DNA from: Candidatus Poribacteria bacterium
GTDB taxonomy: Bacteria > Poribacteria > WGA-4E > PCPOR2b
DNA: 64,000 bases
Assembly (NCBI GenBank): GCA_022826645.1
Contig: JAJDUM010000110.1
Coordinates: 1-64,000, forward strand
Reading direction: 5' to 3'
Shown: piece by piece, positions 33,995 through 43,401 of the stretch
Numbering within the stretch: the first letter of the stretch is position 1
How the letters are laid out: every line of letters begins with the position of its first letter
Position numbers and translations under genes: made by a program
Notes under the pieces: generated by a model
The model's input: the letters and a program-made list of their open reading frames with translations, nothing else
Told to the model about the DNA's origin: nothing
Database searches by the model: none

Positions 33995-35203
33995 ATGAAC
34001 CGCCTATATTTCAGACTCAACCTGATAGCTCTCACCGCGATTGTAGCACTTCCGCTGTTCGCATCGTCACACGGCATTGCCCAAGAAACTACGAGCACTT
34101 TATCCGGTCGTGTTGTTGGAGTCGATGGGACTCCAGTTGCTGGATTCCCGATAGCGATTCAGCCATTTGAAGTTGTAGATGGTGTGAGGCGACGAGGAAA
34201 TGGTCCTTTGCTGGAATCACGGACTGACGATGCAGGACATTTCACTATCTCCGACATCGTATCGAGTTCAGTCCAATTGGTCACACCGCCTTACGATGCA
34301 CCTGAGCACGATATCTTATCTATCAAAATCGGACTAGCGATTGCTTATCAGAACAAAATGTCACACCCCGGCGGAATCACGTTTGCCGTCAAGCCGGGCA
34401 CACACGTTGAGGATGTTGAAGTTACAGTCAAGCTCCGGCTGCGCATGCGGGGGCAAATTGTCTTCCCTGACGGAAACCCCCTCGCCAACCGGAAAGTTGA
34501 TATCAAAGCACGCTATTACCAGATCGATGGGACGGGTTACGGTAGCTCAAGTCCATTCGCCAGTACGGATGATGAAGGTTATTTTATGGAATATGTAGAT
34601 AAGCCTGGACTCTACACAGTAACGGTGAACTATCAAGGGAGTTCGGCAACGGCAGAGCCATTCCTGATTCAGGATAGAGAGCGAAAGGACGATGTAATTT
34701 TCATGTTCGAGTACAAGCCGATTTCCACTAAGTCGCCCTTCGAGCGAGTGGAAGTGTCCGCGGGAGCATCAATCTCGCCGTTGCCAGGTGCCGGGGTATG
34801 GGTGGTGAATCCGGCAAATGATCACGCTTACAAACGTATAAGTTGTAAGAGTTGGGATGATGCGAATATCCAAGCGGTCGCCGAAGATGCACATTTGGTC
34901 ACGATTAACAACGCAGCGGAACAGAAATGGCTCTCTGAAACCTTTGGATATCATCCCTATTGGATCGGGCTGACTGACTTTGCGGAGGAAGGGGAATGGG
35001 GTTGGACGAGTGGCGAACCAGCCACTTACACTAACTGGGCACCCCATGAACCGGCGGATGCCGACAGAGGTGAGGAGGACTATGTCGTTATGCGTGGGAA
35101 GTGGTCTGATGTCGGCACCGAAAGTGCTGAATGGCAATCTACCCGAATGGCAATCATCGAAAGAGAAAATCACCGCGGCAAAATGCAGGTGGAGGAGAAG
35201 TAA
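33995..35203 (+). CDS. Secreted C-type-lectin-domain protein, type II, copy 2
   Basis: A 402-residue type II member. I chose ATG 33995 (AAAGGAGACATTTACC in front) rather than the longer frame from 33941. It has a signal peptide ending GIAQE, two regulatory beta domains and a lectin-like domain with WIGLTDFAEEGEWGWTSGEP and HEPADADRGEEDYVVM. The lectin C-terminal strand is shorter than in copy 1 (no insert after the VVM strand). It directly follows the amber-bearing type I gene, preserving the type I / type II couplet. Confidence 0.8.
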   Translation: MNRLYFRLNLIALTAIVALPLFASSHGIAQETTSTLSGRVVGVDGTPVAGFPIAIQPFEVVDGVRRRGNGPLLESRTDDAGHFTISDIVSSSVQLVTPPYDAPEHDILSIKIGLAIAYQNKMSHPGGITFAVKPGTHVEDVEVTVKLRLRMRGQIVFPDGNPLANRKVDIKARYYQIDGTGYGSSSPFASTDDEGYFMEYVDKPGLYTVTVNYQGSSATAEPFLIQDRERKDDVIFMFEYKPISTKSPFERVEVSAGASISPLPGAGVWVVNPANDHAYKRISCKSWDDANIQAVAEDAHLVTINNAAEQKWLSETFGYHPYWIGLTDFAEEGEWGWTSGEPATYTNWAPHEPADADRGEEDYVVMRGKWSDVGTESAEWQSTRMAIIERENHRGKMQVEEK

Positions 35204-35302
35204 TTCCAAGGCACTGGAACGATGAATCGGCGAGCTAACAAGTCCTTATTGTTCAATTGTGTAAATTCTCACCACTAACCCATTCAATAGGAGGCTGCTA
35301 CC

Positions 35303-36589
35303 ATGAACCGCTCATGTTTCAGACCTAATCTGACATTTCTCATCATGATTGTAGGGCTTTTGTTCGCAGCAGCGTCACACACTATTGCTCAAGATGCCAC
35401 ATGTACTTTATCCGGCCGCGTTGTTGATGTCGATGGAAATTCTGTCGCCCATCTCCCGATAGCAGTTCAGTCCGTTGAAATATCCAATGACGGGGTAGAT
35501 CGAATGTTCCTGCTGGACGAATTTGAACCTACATTGGCGGCATACGCTGCTTTGCCAAAATCACAAACCGATGAAGCGGGGCAATTCTCAATCACGGATA
35601 TCAAACCAGGTCCCATTCAATTCCTGGCACAACCCGGCAAACCACCGGATGGTGTAAAGTCACTCCCTGATTTGGACCTAGACACCGATTTCGGTCCGGA
35701 TGCTGAAGTTCTGTCCGTCGAAATTGGGGCAATAACTTTTTACCCGTATTACCGAGATAAGCCGCCTTTTGGTGGCATCACATTTGCCATTGAGCCGGGT
35801 GCACACCTCGAAAATGTTGAGGTTACAGTGAAACCGCGGATGCGCATTCGGGGGCAAATCGTTTTTGCCGACGGAACACCGCTTGCCAACGCACCGGTTG
35901 GAATCAACATCCGGCGACGTGATTTCGATGGAACAGGCACCGGTAATTCCGGCAGCAGACCTTATACGGACGATACAGGTTACTTTGTGAAATATGTGGA
36001 GGAACCCGGATTCTATACGGTTGTAGCTGAGTTTCAAGGGCTTTCATCAACCTCGGAGCGATTTATCCTCGAAGACGGACAACGGCACGATGGTTTGATC
36101 TTAACGTTTGACAGCGAGCCGGTTCTCATCGACCCAACTCTCGATCAGGAGGAACCAGACAGCGTGGGAGAGTGGGTGTTAAACCCCGCAAACAATCACA
36201 GCTACAAGCGCATCCGCTGCGAGAACTGGGACGATGCACAAGCCAAAGCGGCTGCCGAAGACGCCCATATAGTCTCGATTAACGATGCGGCAGAGCAGCA
36301 GTGGCTCGTGAGAATCTTTGGCACTGCTCCTTACTGGATCGGGTTAACCGATATGGCAAAGAAGGCTGAATGGGAATGGACGAGCGGCGAGCCGGTCACC
36401 TATACCAACTGGGCAACCCATAAATTGATAAACGCCGACAGGGGAGAAGAGAATTATGTCTTCACGGGACTTTCACCGGATGGGAGATGGTATAAAGTTG
36501 GTCCCCAAAGCCCAGAATGGCAGATGACCCGAATGGCTATCCTTGAAAAGGAGGTTTTACCTCCCAAGCCCTCCGCGGAGGAAAAGTAA
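35303..36589 (+). CDS. Secreted C-type-lectin-domain protein, type I, copy 3
   Basis: A 428-residue intact type I member, the best template for the amber-bearing copy. It has a signal peptide ending TIAQ, the regulatory domain TLSGRVVDVDGNSVAHLPI, the insert with FYPYYRDKPPFGGITF, the second regulatory domain and a lectin-like domain with WIGLTDMAKKAEWEWTSGEP and TYTNWATHKL. Start site AATAGGAGG. It shares long nucleotide stretches with 33180-33260, which suggests recent duplication or gene conversion. Confidence 0.8.
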   Translation: MNRSCFRPNLTFLIMIVGLLFAAASHTIAQDATCTLSGRVVDVDGNSVAHLPIAVQSVEISNDGVDRMFLLDEFEPTLAAYAALPKSQTDEAGQFSITDIKPGPIQFLAQPGKPPDGVKSLPDLDLDTDFGPDAEVLSVEIGAITFYPYYRDKPPFGGITFAIEPGAHLENVEVTVKPRMRIRGQIVFADGTPLANAPVGINIRRRDFDGTGTGNSGSRPYTDDTGYFVKYVEEPGFYTVVAEFQGLSSTSERFILEDGQRHDGLILTFDSEPVLIDPTLDQEEPDSVGEWVLNPANNHSYKRIRCENWDDAQAKAAAEDAHIVSINDAAEQQWLVRIFGTAPYWIGLTDMAKKAEWEWTSGEPVTYTNWATHKLINADRGEENYVFTGLSPDGRWYKVGPQSPEWQMTRMAILEKEVLPPKPSAEEK

Positions 36590-36656
36590 ACCAAGTCCTG
36601 ATCGATTCTTTAACCGCATCTTTCACGACCAACCCATCCGAAAGGAGATAATTATC

Positions 36657-37853
36657 ATGAACCGTTCATATTTCAAATTCAACCTGCTCACGGCGATTAC
36701 AGCACTTTTGTTTGGGGCACCATCACACGGCATCGCTCAAGAAGCCACCAGCACTCTATCCGGTCATGTCGTTGATGTTGAGGGAAATCCGGTTGTCGGG
36801 TTCACGTTAGCAGTTGAGCCATTTGAAGATGTCAACGGAGTGGCGCAGCGAGAAGCCCTCCCTTTCTTGGAATCGCGGACAGACGACGCAGGGCGTTTTG
36901 CTATCCCTAACATCACTCCGACCTCCATCCAATTAGTCGCACGCACATCTGGCTATGTGATTCAAGCTATCAAGATCGGGAAGGTAGCCGTCTATCAGCA
37001 CGAACCACCACCTTTTGGTGGAATCGCCTTTACCATCAATCCCGGCGCACACATCGAGGACGCTGAAGTCACAGTGAAATCCCGGATGCGTATGCGGGGG
37101 CGAATTGTCTATGTTGATGGAACACCTTTTACCAATGCAAGGGTGGGGATCAAAGTACGCCAACGTTATATCAATGGACAGGGCCACGGCACCTTAAGCT
37201 GCGGCACAAGGACGGACGATGCGGGTTACTGGGTACAATATGTGGATGCACCTGCGCTCTATACAATAACAGTGAACTACCAAGGGTTTTCAGCAACAGT
37301 GGAGCCGTTCATACTTCAGGATGGAGAACGAAAGGACGATATAGTCGTCATGTTCGACGGGAATAAGCTGATATCCATTGATTCACCCACCGGTCGTATG
37401 GAAGCCTCCGCAGAAGCGTCAACCTCGCCATCGGCGGGTGCGGGGGTATGGGTGGTAAATCCCACAAATGGACACGCTTACAAAAGCATCCATTGCAAAA
37501 GCTGGGACGATGCGAACAGCCAAGCGGTCGCCGAAGATGCGCATCTGGTCGCAATTAACGACGCAGCGGAGCAGAAGTGGCTCTCAGAAATCTTTGGATG
37601 GCAGCCCTACTGGATCGGGCTGACCGATTTTGCCAAGGAGGGTAAATGGGATTGGACGAGCGGCGAGCCGGTTACCTATACCAACTGGGCACTCCATGAA
37701 CCGACGGACACCGATAGGGGTGAGGAGGACTATGTCGTTATGCGTGGAAAGTGGTCTGACGTTAATACCGAAAGTGTGGAATGGCAGATGATCCGGATGG
37801 CTATCATCGAAAAAAACAATCCTCCCAGCAAAACGCCAACAAAGGAGAAATAA
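36657..37853 (+). CDS. Secreted C-type-lectin-domain protein, type II, copy 3
   Basis: A 398-residue type II member. ATG 36657 follows GAAAGGAGATAATTATC; the longer frame from 36543 overlaps the previous gene and is rejected. It has the shortest N-terminal region and an unusual FGGIAFTINPGAHIEDAEVTV segment that resembles type I, so it may be a recombinant between the types. The lectin-like domain keeps WIGLTDFAKEGKWDWTSGEP and HEPTDTDRGEEDYVVM. It ends seven bases before the next WD40 gene. Confidence 0.8.
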   Translation: MNRSYFKFNLLTAITALLFGAPSHGIAQEATSTLSGHVVDVEGNPVVGFTLAVEPFEDVNGVAQREALPFLESRTDDAGRFAIPNITPTSIQLVARTSGYVIQAIKIGKVAVYQHEPPPFGGIAFTINPGAHIEDAEVTVKSRMRMRGRIVYVDGTPFTNARVGIKVRQRYINGQGHGTLSCGTRTDDAGYWVQYVDAPALYTITVNYQGFSATVEPFILQDGERKDDIVVMFDGNKLISIDSPTGRMEASAEASTSPSAGAGVWVVNPTNGHAYKSIHCKSWDDANSQAVAEDAHLVAINDAAEQKWLSEIFGWQPYWIGLTDFAKEGKWDWTSGEPVTYTNWALHEPTDTDRGEEDYVVMRGKWSDVNTESVEWQMIRMAIIEKNNPPSKTPTKEK

Positions 37854-37860
37854 TCCCAGT

Positions 37861-39885
37861 TTGAAAACACAAGTATGTCGTTTTACATTTATCCTATTGA
37901 GCAGCCTCGCTCTATTCACGACCACTACAGTTTCCATTGCCCAAATCCAAGATTATTCAAGAGTGAATTTACCCGACGGTGCCATCGTCCGTTTGGGAAA
38001 AGGTGGAGTGAGTTACGAGGACCGAGGTATCGCCTTTTCGCCCGATGGGAGCAGCCTCGCTGTGGCAACTAGCATTGGGATTTGGTTTTACGATACAGAG
38101 ACGTTTGATGAAATTGTATTACTGACCGGACAAAAGGGCGAGGTCACCGCTGTGGCGTTCTCGCCCGATGGCACAACACTCGCTGCGGGGTCGGGGCGGG
38201 TGTGGGAGGGAACGCTTAAACTTTGGGATGTCGAGACTGGACAAAACATCGCCACATTCCAAGAGCAGAAGGGGTCAGTCAGCTCTGTGGTGTTCTCACC
38301 CGACGGTACTAAACTGGCTGCGGCAGGTAAACTGTGGGATGTAGAAACAAGACAGCAACTCAATATGCTCCAAGATAAGGGGTTATCCGACCTTACGTTT
38401 TCACCTGATGGGAAGATACTCGCAGGGACAAGCAGAAGGACATTTCCGAGAACAAGTAGAAATGATGTAGCGATGCGGCAAGGTACTGTCAAGTTGTATG
38501 ATGCCGAAACTGGACAACTCCTCAACACTCTCGCTGCCACACGGCGCACAAAATGGGGCGAACCGAGAGGGCGGGTCGAGTCCATTGCATTCTCCCCCGA
38601 CAGTACCAAAATCGCGTCAGCGGCAGGGCATGATGTTAAACTCTGGGATGTTGAAACAGGAGAAAATATTGCCACATTCCAAGGGCAGAAGGGGAAAGTC
38701 GAGTCCATTGCGTTCTCACCCGACGGCACAAAAATCGCTGTGGGAGCAGATGAGGGGGTCAAACTGTTAAACATCTTGACCGGAAAACACCTTGATTTAC
38801 TCGGGGCAATGTGGAACCAATCTGTTGCATTCTCACCCGATGGTAAGATGCTAGCGTCAGCGTCAGGGGCTGGTGTCAGACTGTGGGAGGTCTCGACAGG
38901 GAAAAGTCTGACCGTCCTACAAAGACATCCGCGGATAGTCAATGCTGTGACATTCTCTCCTGACGGATTGACCCTCGCTTCAACTTCGTGGAGCAGAACC
39001 GAAATATGGGAAATTGCCACTGGACAACGTATCACCACACTTGGAGGACCGCCGAATTTTGCCCTCTCTCTCGCATACTCGCCTAATGGCACAAGACTCG
39101 TTACGGGGTCATACAATATGAAAAGCACAGAGCATACGGTTAAGTTGTGGGATGTTTCAACAGGGGAAAATCTCTCTACTCTACACGGGCATACAGGATT
39201 TGTAACCACTGTCGCATACTCACAAGATGGCACAAAAATCGCTTCAGGATCAGAGGATAAGACCGTCAAGGTGTGGGCGGTCGAGACGGGACAAAATCTT
39301 GCAACACTACAAGGACATCAACAAGTAATTAATTCTATCGCGTTTTCGCCCGATGGGACAAAACTCGCTTCGGGGTCAGACGATAGGACAATTCGACTGT
39401 GGGAACTTCCGACAGGACGTCCACTCTACACACTCAGCAAAATCAGTCTCAACGAACCCGAACAGGGCGATGCAGTTGACACTGAGTCTGAAGGTAGTCT
39501 GGCGCAGGTCAAATCGGTTGCGTTTTCGCCGGATGGTCTAATCCTCGCTTCGCTGGATGAAGACCTCGGTGGAAACATGGGCGGGGATGCGATTAAACTG
39601 TGGGATGTTGAAACAGGGGAACACCGCGCAACACTCACAGACGAAACGGGTTATTCGGGCTGGGCGGTTGCATTTTCACCGGATGGGACAAAACTCGCGT
39701 CGGGGTCGTGGGGGGATTTCACTGTCAAGCTGTGGGATGTTTCAACGCGAAAACATATCGCCACATTCCCAGGACATATCGGTTGGGTCGTCTCTGTGGC
39801 GTTCTCGCCGGATGGGACAAAACTCGCGTCGGGTTCATACGATGGAACTGTTCTGGTATGGGATCTGGAACCGGTTAAGCACTGA
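37861..39885 (+). CDS. Secreted WD40-repeat propeller protein 2
   Basis: A 674-residue exported WD40 protein with a signal peptide (to about residue 29, VSIAQ), the cap VNLPDGAIVRLGKGGVSYED and about 14 WD units of the form FSPDGTKLAS...VKLWD. The start is TTG 37861; GGAG lies about 15 bases upstream, which is long, so the start is less sure. It is tandem with propeller 3 and shares its cap and the segment with LAATRRTKW. No catalytic domain; a binding or scaffold role is inferred. Confidence 0.8.
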   Translation: MKTQVCRFTFILLSSLALFTTTTVSIAQIQDYSRVNLPDGAIVRLGKGGVSYEDRGIAFSPDGSSLAVATSIGIWFYDTETFDEIVLLTGQKGEVTAVAFSPDGTTLAAGSGRVWEGTLKLWDVETGQNIATFQEQKGSVSSVVFSPDGTKLAAAGKLWDVETRQQLNMLQDKGLSDLTFSPDGKILAGTSRRTFPRTSRNDVAMRQGTVKLYDAETGQLLNTLAATRRTKWGEPRGRVESIAFSPDSTKIASAAGHDVKLWDVETGENIATFQGQKGKVESIAFSPDGTKIAVGADEGVKLLNILTGKHLDLLGAMWNQSVAFSPDGKMLASASGAGVRLWEVSTGKSLTVLQRHPRIVNAVTFSPDGLTLASTSWSRTEIWEIATGQRITTLGGPPNFALSLAYSPNGTRLVTGSYNMKSTEHTVKLWDVSTGENLSTLHGHTGFVTTVAYSQDGTKIASGSEDKTVKVWAVETGQNLATLQGHQQVINSIAFSPDGTKLASGSDDRTIRLWELPTGRPLYTLSKISLNEPEQGDAVDTESEGSLAQVKSVAFSPDGLILASLDEDLGGNMGGDAIKLWDVETGEHRATLTDETGYSGWAVAFSPDGTKLASGSWGDFTVKLWDVSTRKHIATFPGHIGWVVSVAFSPDGTKLASGSYDGTVLVWDLEPVKH

Positions 39886-39921
39886 ACCCCAATTAAAGCT
39901 GAAGAAAGACAATATAAGTCG

Positions 39922-41658
39922 ATGCAAACCCAAGCATTGCGTTTCATATTTATCTTATTGGGCAGTCTCACCCTTTCCACGTTTAGCACGGTTTCCATCG
40001 CCCAGATTCAAGGTTATTCGGGGGTGAATCTACCCGATGGTGCGATCGCCCGTTTGGGGAAAGGCGGAGTAAGTTACGACGATCGAGGTCTCGCCTTCTC
40101 GCCCGATGGAAAGATACTAGCGGGGACAGGTATAAGTGCCATTGAGCGGACGCGGCCGGGTGTTATCAAGCTTTACGACGTCGAAACCGGACAACTCATC
40201 AACACCCTCGCCGCCACACAGCGCACAAAATTGAGTGAAAGTACAAAACGAATCTCATCTATCGCGTTTTCACCCGATGGGCAGCTATTGGCTTCAGGGT
40301 CAGCAAATGGTGGAACGATCAAGCTTTGGGATGTGGAAACAGGGCGAAATACTGCCACCTTTACAGAGAAACCGGAACCTGGAAGTTCCATGTTGTGCGT
40401 CGTGTTCTCGCCGGATAGCACTAAACTCGCTGTAGGCTCAGCGGAGGGTATTAAACTGTTGAAAATACCAACAGGACAACATATCTACACACGACGACAT
40501 ATCGACCTCGGCAAACTGGAGTTTTCGTCGAATGTTTTCTCCGTCGCGTTTTCACCAGACGGCAGAAAACTTGCCTCTGTGTCATGGGATGGCGTCAAAC
40601 TCTGGGATGTAGAGACAGGAAACAATCTCACCACCCTACAAGGGCATACACGGATGGTTGATTCTGTGGCGTTCTCTCCCGACGGATTGACACTCGCTTC
40701 CCAGTTGGTGGAGGGCCTCCAAATGTGGGACATCGGCACCGGACAACATATTTCTACACTTGCGGAACCTTCAAACTTTGTCACCTGTTTTGCATACTCA
40801 CCGGATGGCACGAGACTCGTTACAGGTTCAGTGGATGCAAGGAATGCCGAGCACACGCTTAAACTGTGGGATATAGAAACAGGACACAAACTTACCACCA
40901 TGCGAGGGCACACAGATGTTGTGAGCACTGTCGCATACTCGCAAGACGGTACGCTGCTCGCGTCGGGATCAAAGGATAAAACCGTCAAACTGTGGGCGGT
41001 TTCGACGGGAGAAAATATCGCCACACTACAAGGCCATGAGAAAACAGTTTTCTCTGTTGCGTTTTCGCCCGATGGAACAACACTCGCTTCAGGGTCAGAG
41101 GATACGTCAATTCGGCTGTGGGAGATCCCGGCCGGCAAAGCACTCTACACACTCGGCGGGGTGAATAGTCCTCAAGTCGGGGTCGAAGTCCTACCCGCTC
41201 GGCGTCCGGGGGAAGATGTCAACGAACCTCAGACGGACCGTGCAGTTGATATTGAGAATAAAACCATTAGGGCCCCTGTCTTCTCTGTTGCGTTTTCGTC
41301 GGATGGGCTGAAATTTGCCTCTGCGTCGTTGGATGACATCAGGCTGTGGGAGGTCGGGACAGGACAATATTTTACAACACTCACCGACGGACTGGGATCT
41401 GCAAGTTTCTCTGTTGCATTCTCACCGGACGGGACAAAAATCGCTTGCGGATCTTGGGAGGACAGGGTTGAATTGTGGGAGATCTCAACGCAAAAACATA
41501 TCGCTTCATTCCCAGGGCATACCGGCTGGGTCCGCGCTGTGGCGTTCTCTCCCGATGGCACAAAAATCGCTTCGGGCTCCGTTGATGGCACAGTGGTGCT
41601 ATGGGATGTACCTAAAAGCATTAAATTATACCCAAGTAAACAGCAGCCAAATCGGTAA
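39922..41658 (+). CDS. Secreted WD40-repeat propeller protein 3
   Basis: A 578-residue exported relative of the preceding gene, with the same cap (VNLPDGAIARLGKGGVSYDD) and about 11-12 WD units. It lacks two or three of the early units seen in propeller 2, indicating unit loss after tandem duplication. Between units near residue 410 an insert without WD pattern (PARRPGEDVNEPQTDRAVD) occurs in the same place as in propeller 2. It ends the array; no anchor is present. Confidence 0.8.
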   Translation: MQTQALRFIFILLGSLTLSTFSTVSIAQIQGYSGVNLPDGAIARLGKGGVSYDDRGLAFSPDGKILAGTGISAIERTRPGVIKLYDVETGQLINTLAATQRTKLSESTKRISSIAFSPDGQLLASGSANGGTIKLWDVETGRNTATFTEKPEPGSSMLCVVFSPDSTKLAVGSAEGIKLLKIPTGQHIYTRRHIDLGKLEFSSNVFSVAFSPDGRKLASVSWDGVKLWDVETGNNLTTLQGHTRMVDSVAFSPDGLTLASQLVEGLQMWDIGTGQHISTLAEPSNFVTCFAYSPDGTRLVTGSVDARNAEHTLKLWDIETGHKLTTMRGHTDVVSTVAYSQDGTLLASGSKDKTVKLWAVSTGENIATLQGHEKTVFSVAFSPDGTTLASGSEDTSIRLWEIPAGKALYTLGGVNSPQVGVEVLPARRPGEDVNEPQTDRAVDIENKTIRAPVFSVAFSSDGLKFASASLDDIRLWEVGTGQYFTTLTDGLGSASFSVAFSPDGTKIACGSWEDRVELWEISTQKHIASFPGHTGWVRAVAFSPDGTKIASGSVDGTVVLWDVPKSIKLYPSKQQPNR

Positions 41659-42086
41659 AAACAGTTTTTCTCACCCACCAATTGATGTTGAGCTCCGCAC
41701 TTCCACTAAAAGCTGTAAACAATCCACCAACCTACCTCCACTCTTGTGAACTGATTGGTCAACGCACGAGAATCGCACCCCTCCTTTGCCCCAATTTTCT
41801 CTAATCGAATAAACTCGACCTGCTTGTTGTATTTTAATTGGCACTTTTCCATAATCAGTAATAATTTGCGTTATTACAGTTGATTTTAATCTGTACAATA
41901 TGTATAATAGATTCAGTGTTCTTCGGTTTTGGTCCGTCCGAGGATTAATTTCGGTGCTGAGTGCATTCGTATCCCGAAATGCGCGCAGTCCAAACGCACC
42001 GATAATATGGCTCCAAGGATTTGCGAGCAGCGAGAAAAAGGCAGGATAGTTCTTCGCCGGACTCTCAAAAATAGGGGAGATATTGC
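41659..42086. other. Intergenic region with promoter for the next gene
   Basis: No gene is visible in these 428 bases. TTGATT (41880-41885) and TATAAT (41903-41908) with a 17-base spacer form a good sigma-70 promoter about 180 bases upstream of the barrel gene at 42087, leaving a long leader in which I see no known riboswitch. Confidence 0.6.
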
Positions 42087-43340
42087 ATGAAAAATCGGGG
42101 GTACAAACGAATCTTCAGTCTCAGTATTGTGGGTCTGTTGCTCGTCTTACAATTGTCCGCTCTCGCGGAAGAGAAAAAAAGTCCGATTAAAATTGGGGGT
42201 GCCCTGCGGGTGGGCTGGGCATACGGTAGTTACGGTGATGCAGACAACCCACACCGCCGAGGCGAAACGATTGGAGATGTCGATCTTGAGATTTTCCGCC
42301 TGAACTCCGATCTTAATTACCGCAACATTATTAGCAGAATCGAATACCGATGGTATGACAACTACAGCATGATCCACACAGCATGGCTAGGGTATAATCT
42401 GGGCGATTTGGGTACGCTCAAGGCAGGCGTTGTGCGGGTTCCGTTCGGGCCCGGTGCTTACGGTGTCTCCAGCAGCTGGTTCTTTGACCAACATTTTTAT
42501 GTCGGGCTCGCCGACGATATGGATCTGGGAATCAGATGGAGTGATACGCTTGGCAAGCTGACCCTTGATGCAGGTTACTATCTTGGGAGTGAACCCCAGA
42601 CAGATGGAAGTAGCCTTGCGAGTTCACGATACAGCTACGACATTGTCCGGTGGGAAGAGAAAGCCAACGCAAAGGGAGATGTTGAATGGGGTGCCGGTGA
42701 AAACGGGTTTGATGAGCAGCATCAATTGAACCTTCGCGCAATCTATGCCCTCGGAAACATCGGGGATCTGGGTGCGTCGCTTCAATACGGGTTGCTGAAG
42801 GGGACAGACGTGGACGATGATGGTGCGAATCACTACGCGTTTTCCGCACACATGAAGAACGCGTTCGCAGATTTCACGCTCTTTTCACAATTCTCTTATT
42901 ACGCGTATAATATCACCGATGATACGCCTTGGGGCACCGGTGACCTGATTCCAATGGGTGCTTACGACTTCGCTTGGCCCATAGCATCCACGGGATTGAT
43001 ACCTGCGCTATCGCTGCGCTACGGCGGCATAGACACAGCAGGCATCTCATGGATTGACAGCGTCACACCCTATGTTGAAGCAAGCACTATCCTCAAAACG
43101 GTGGATGGCTTCAACCCTAGTACCATGGCGGTTCTTGGTGCTAGCTGGACGCTCTTTGGTGCCCTGTATGTCTATAGTGATCTGGCACTTTCCAACGGCA
43201 ACGGATTTGTCGGTAATGTCGATGCTGACGGGAACGTAGAGGGCTATGCCAACATTTATACGGGTGCCGGTGACTATGGTGCCAACGGAAATGACGCGTG
43301 GAATTGGCGGGTTAATTTTAACTTCGGTTACTACTTCTAA
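42087..43340 (+). CDS. Outer-membrane beta-barrel protein
   Basis: A 417-residue exported protein with a signal peptide (to about residue 28, ALAEE) and amphipathic strands throughout, ending FNFGYYF with the terminal aromatic expected of outer-membrane barrels. Strands such as RIEYRWYDNYSMIHTAWLGY suggest a porin. It lies 61 bases before a BCCT transporter, from which it is separated only by a GGACAGA hairpin, so it may admit the same osmolyte through the outer membrane. The family name is uncertain. Confidence 0.7.
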   Translation: MKNRGYKRIFSLSIVGLLLVLQLSALAEEKKSPIKIGGALRVGWAYGSYGDADNPHRRGETIGDVDLEIFRLNSDLNYRNIISRIEYRWYDNYSMIHTAWLGYNLGDLGTLKAGVVRVPFGPGAYGVSSSWFFDQHFYVGLADDMDLGIRWSDTLGKLTLDAGYYLGSEPQTDGSSLASSRYSYDIVRWEEKANAKGDVEWGAGENGFDEQHQLNLRAIYALGNIGDLGASLQYGLLKGTDVDDDGANHYAFSAHMKNAFADFTLFSQFSYYAYNITDDTPWGTGDLIPMGAYDFAWPIASTGLIPALSLRYGGIDTAGISWIDSVTPYVEASTILKTVDGFNPSTMAVLGASWTLFGALYVYSDLALSNGNGFVGNVDADGNVEGYANIYTGAGDYGANGNDAWNWRVNFNFGYYF

Positions 43341-43356
43341 ACCTCTACGTTTGTAG

Positions 43357-43379
43357 GGACAGACCCTTTATGTCTGTCC
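43357..43379. repeat. Intergenic hairpin
   Basis: GGACAGA and TCTGTCC form a 7-bp stem with a 9-nt loop, preceded by TTGTAG. It resembles the other GTAGGG-flanked hairpins in this window and lies just before the BCCT start. Confidence 0.5.
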
Positions 43380-43401
43380 AACTAGAAGGAGAGATTTGAA
43401 T

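Noticed and set aside
38088-39269. 393-codon minus-strand open frame, and similar long antisense frames at 40485-41138 and 30752-31099
   Set aside because: They are antisense to WD40 repeats, repeat a fixed pattern imposed by the repeats on the other strand, and have no binding sites or domains.
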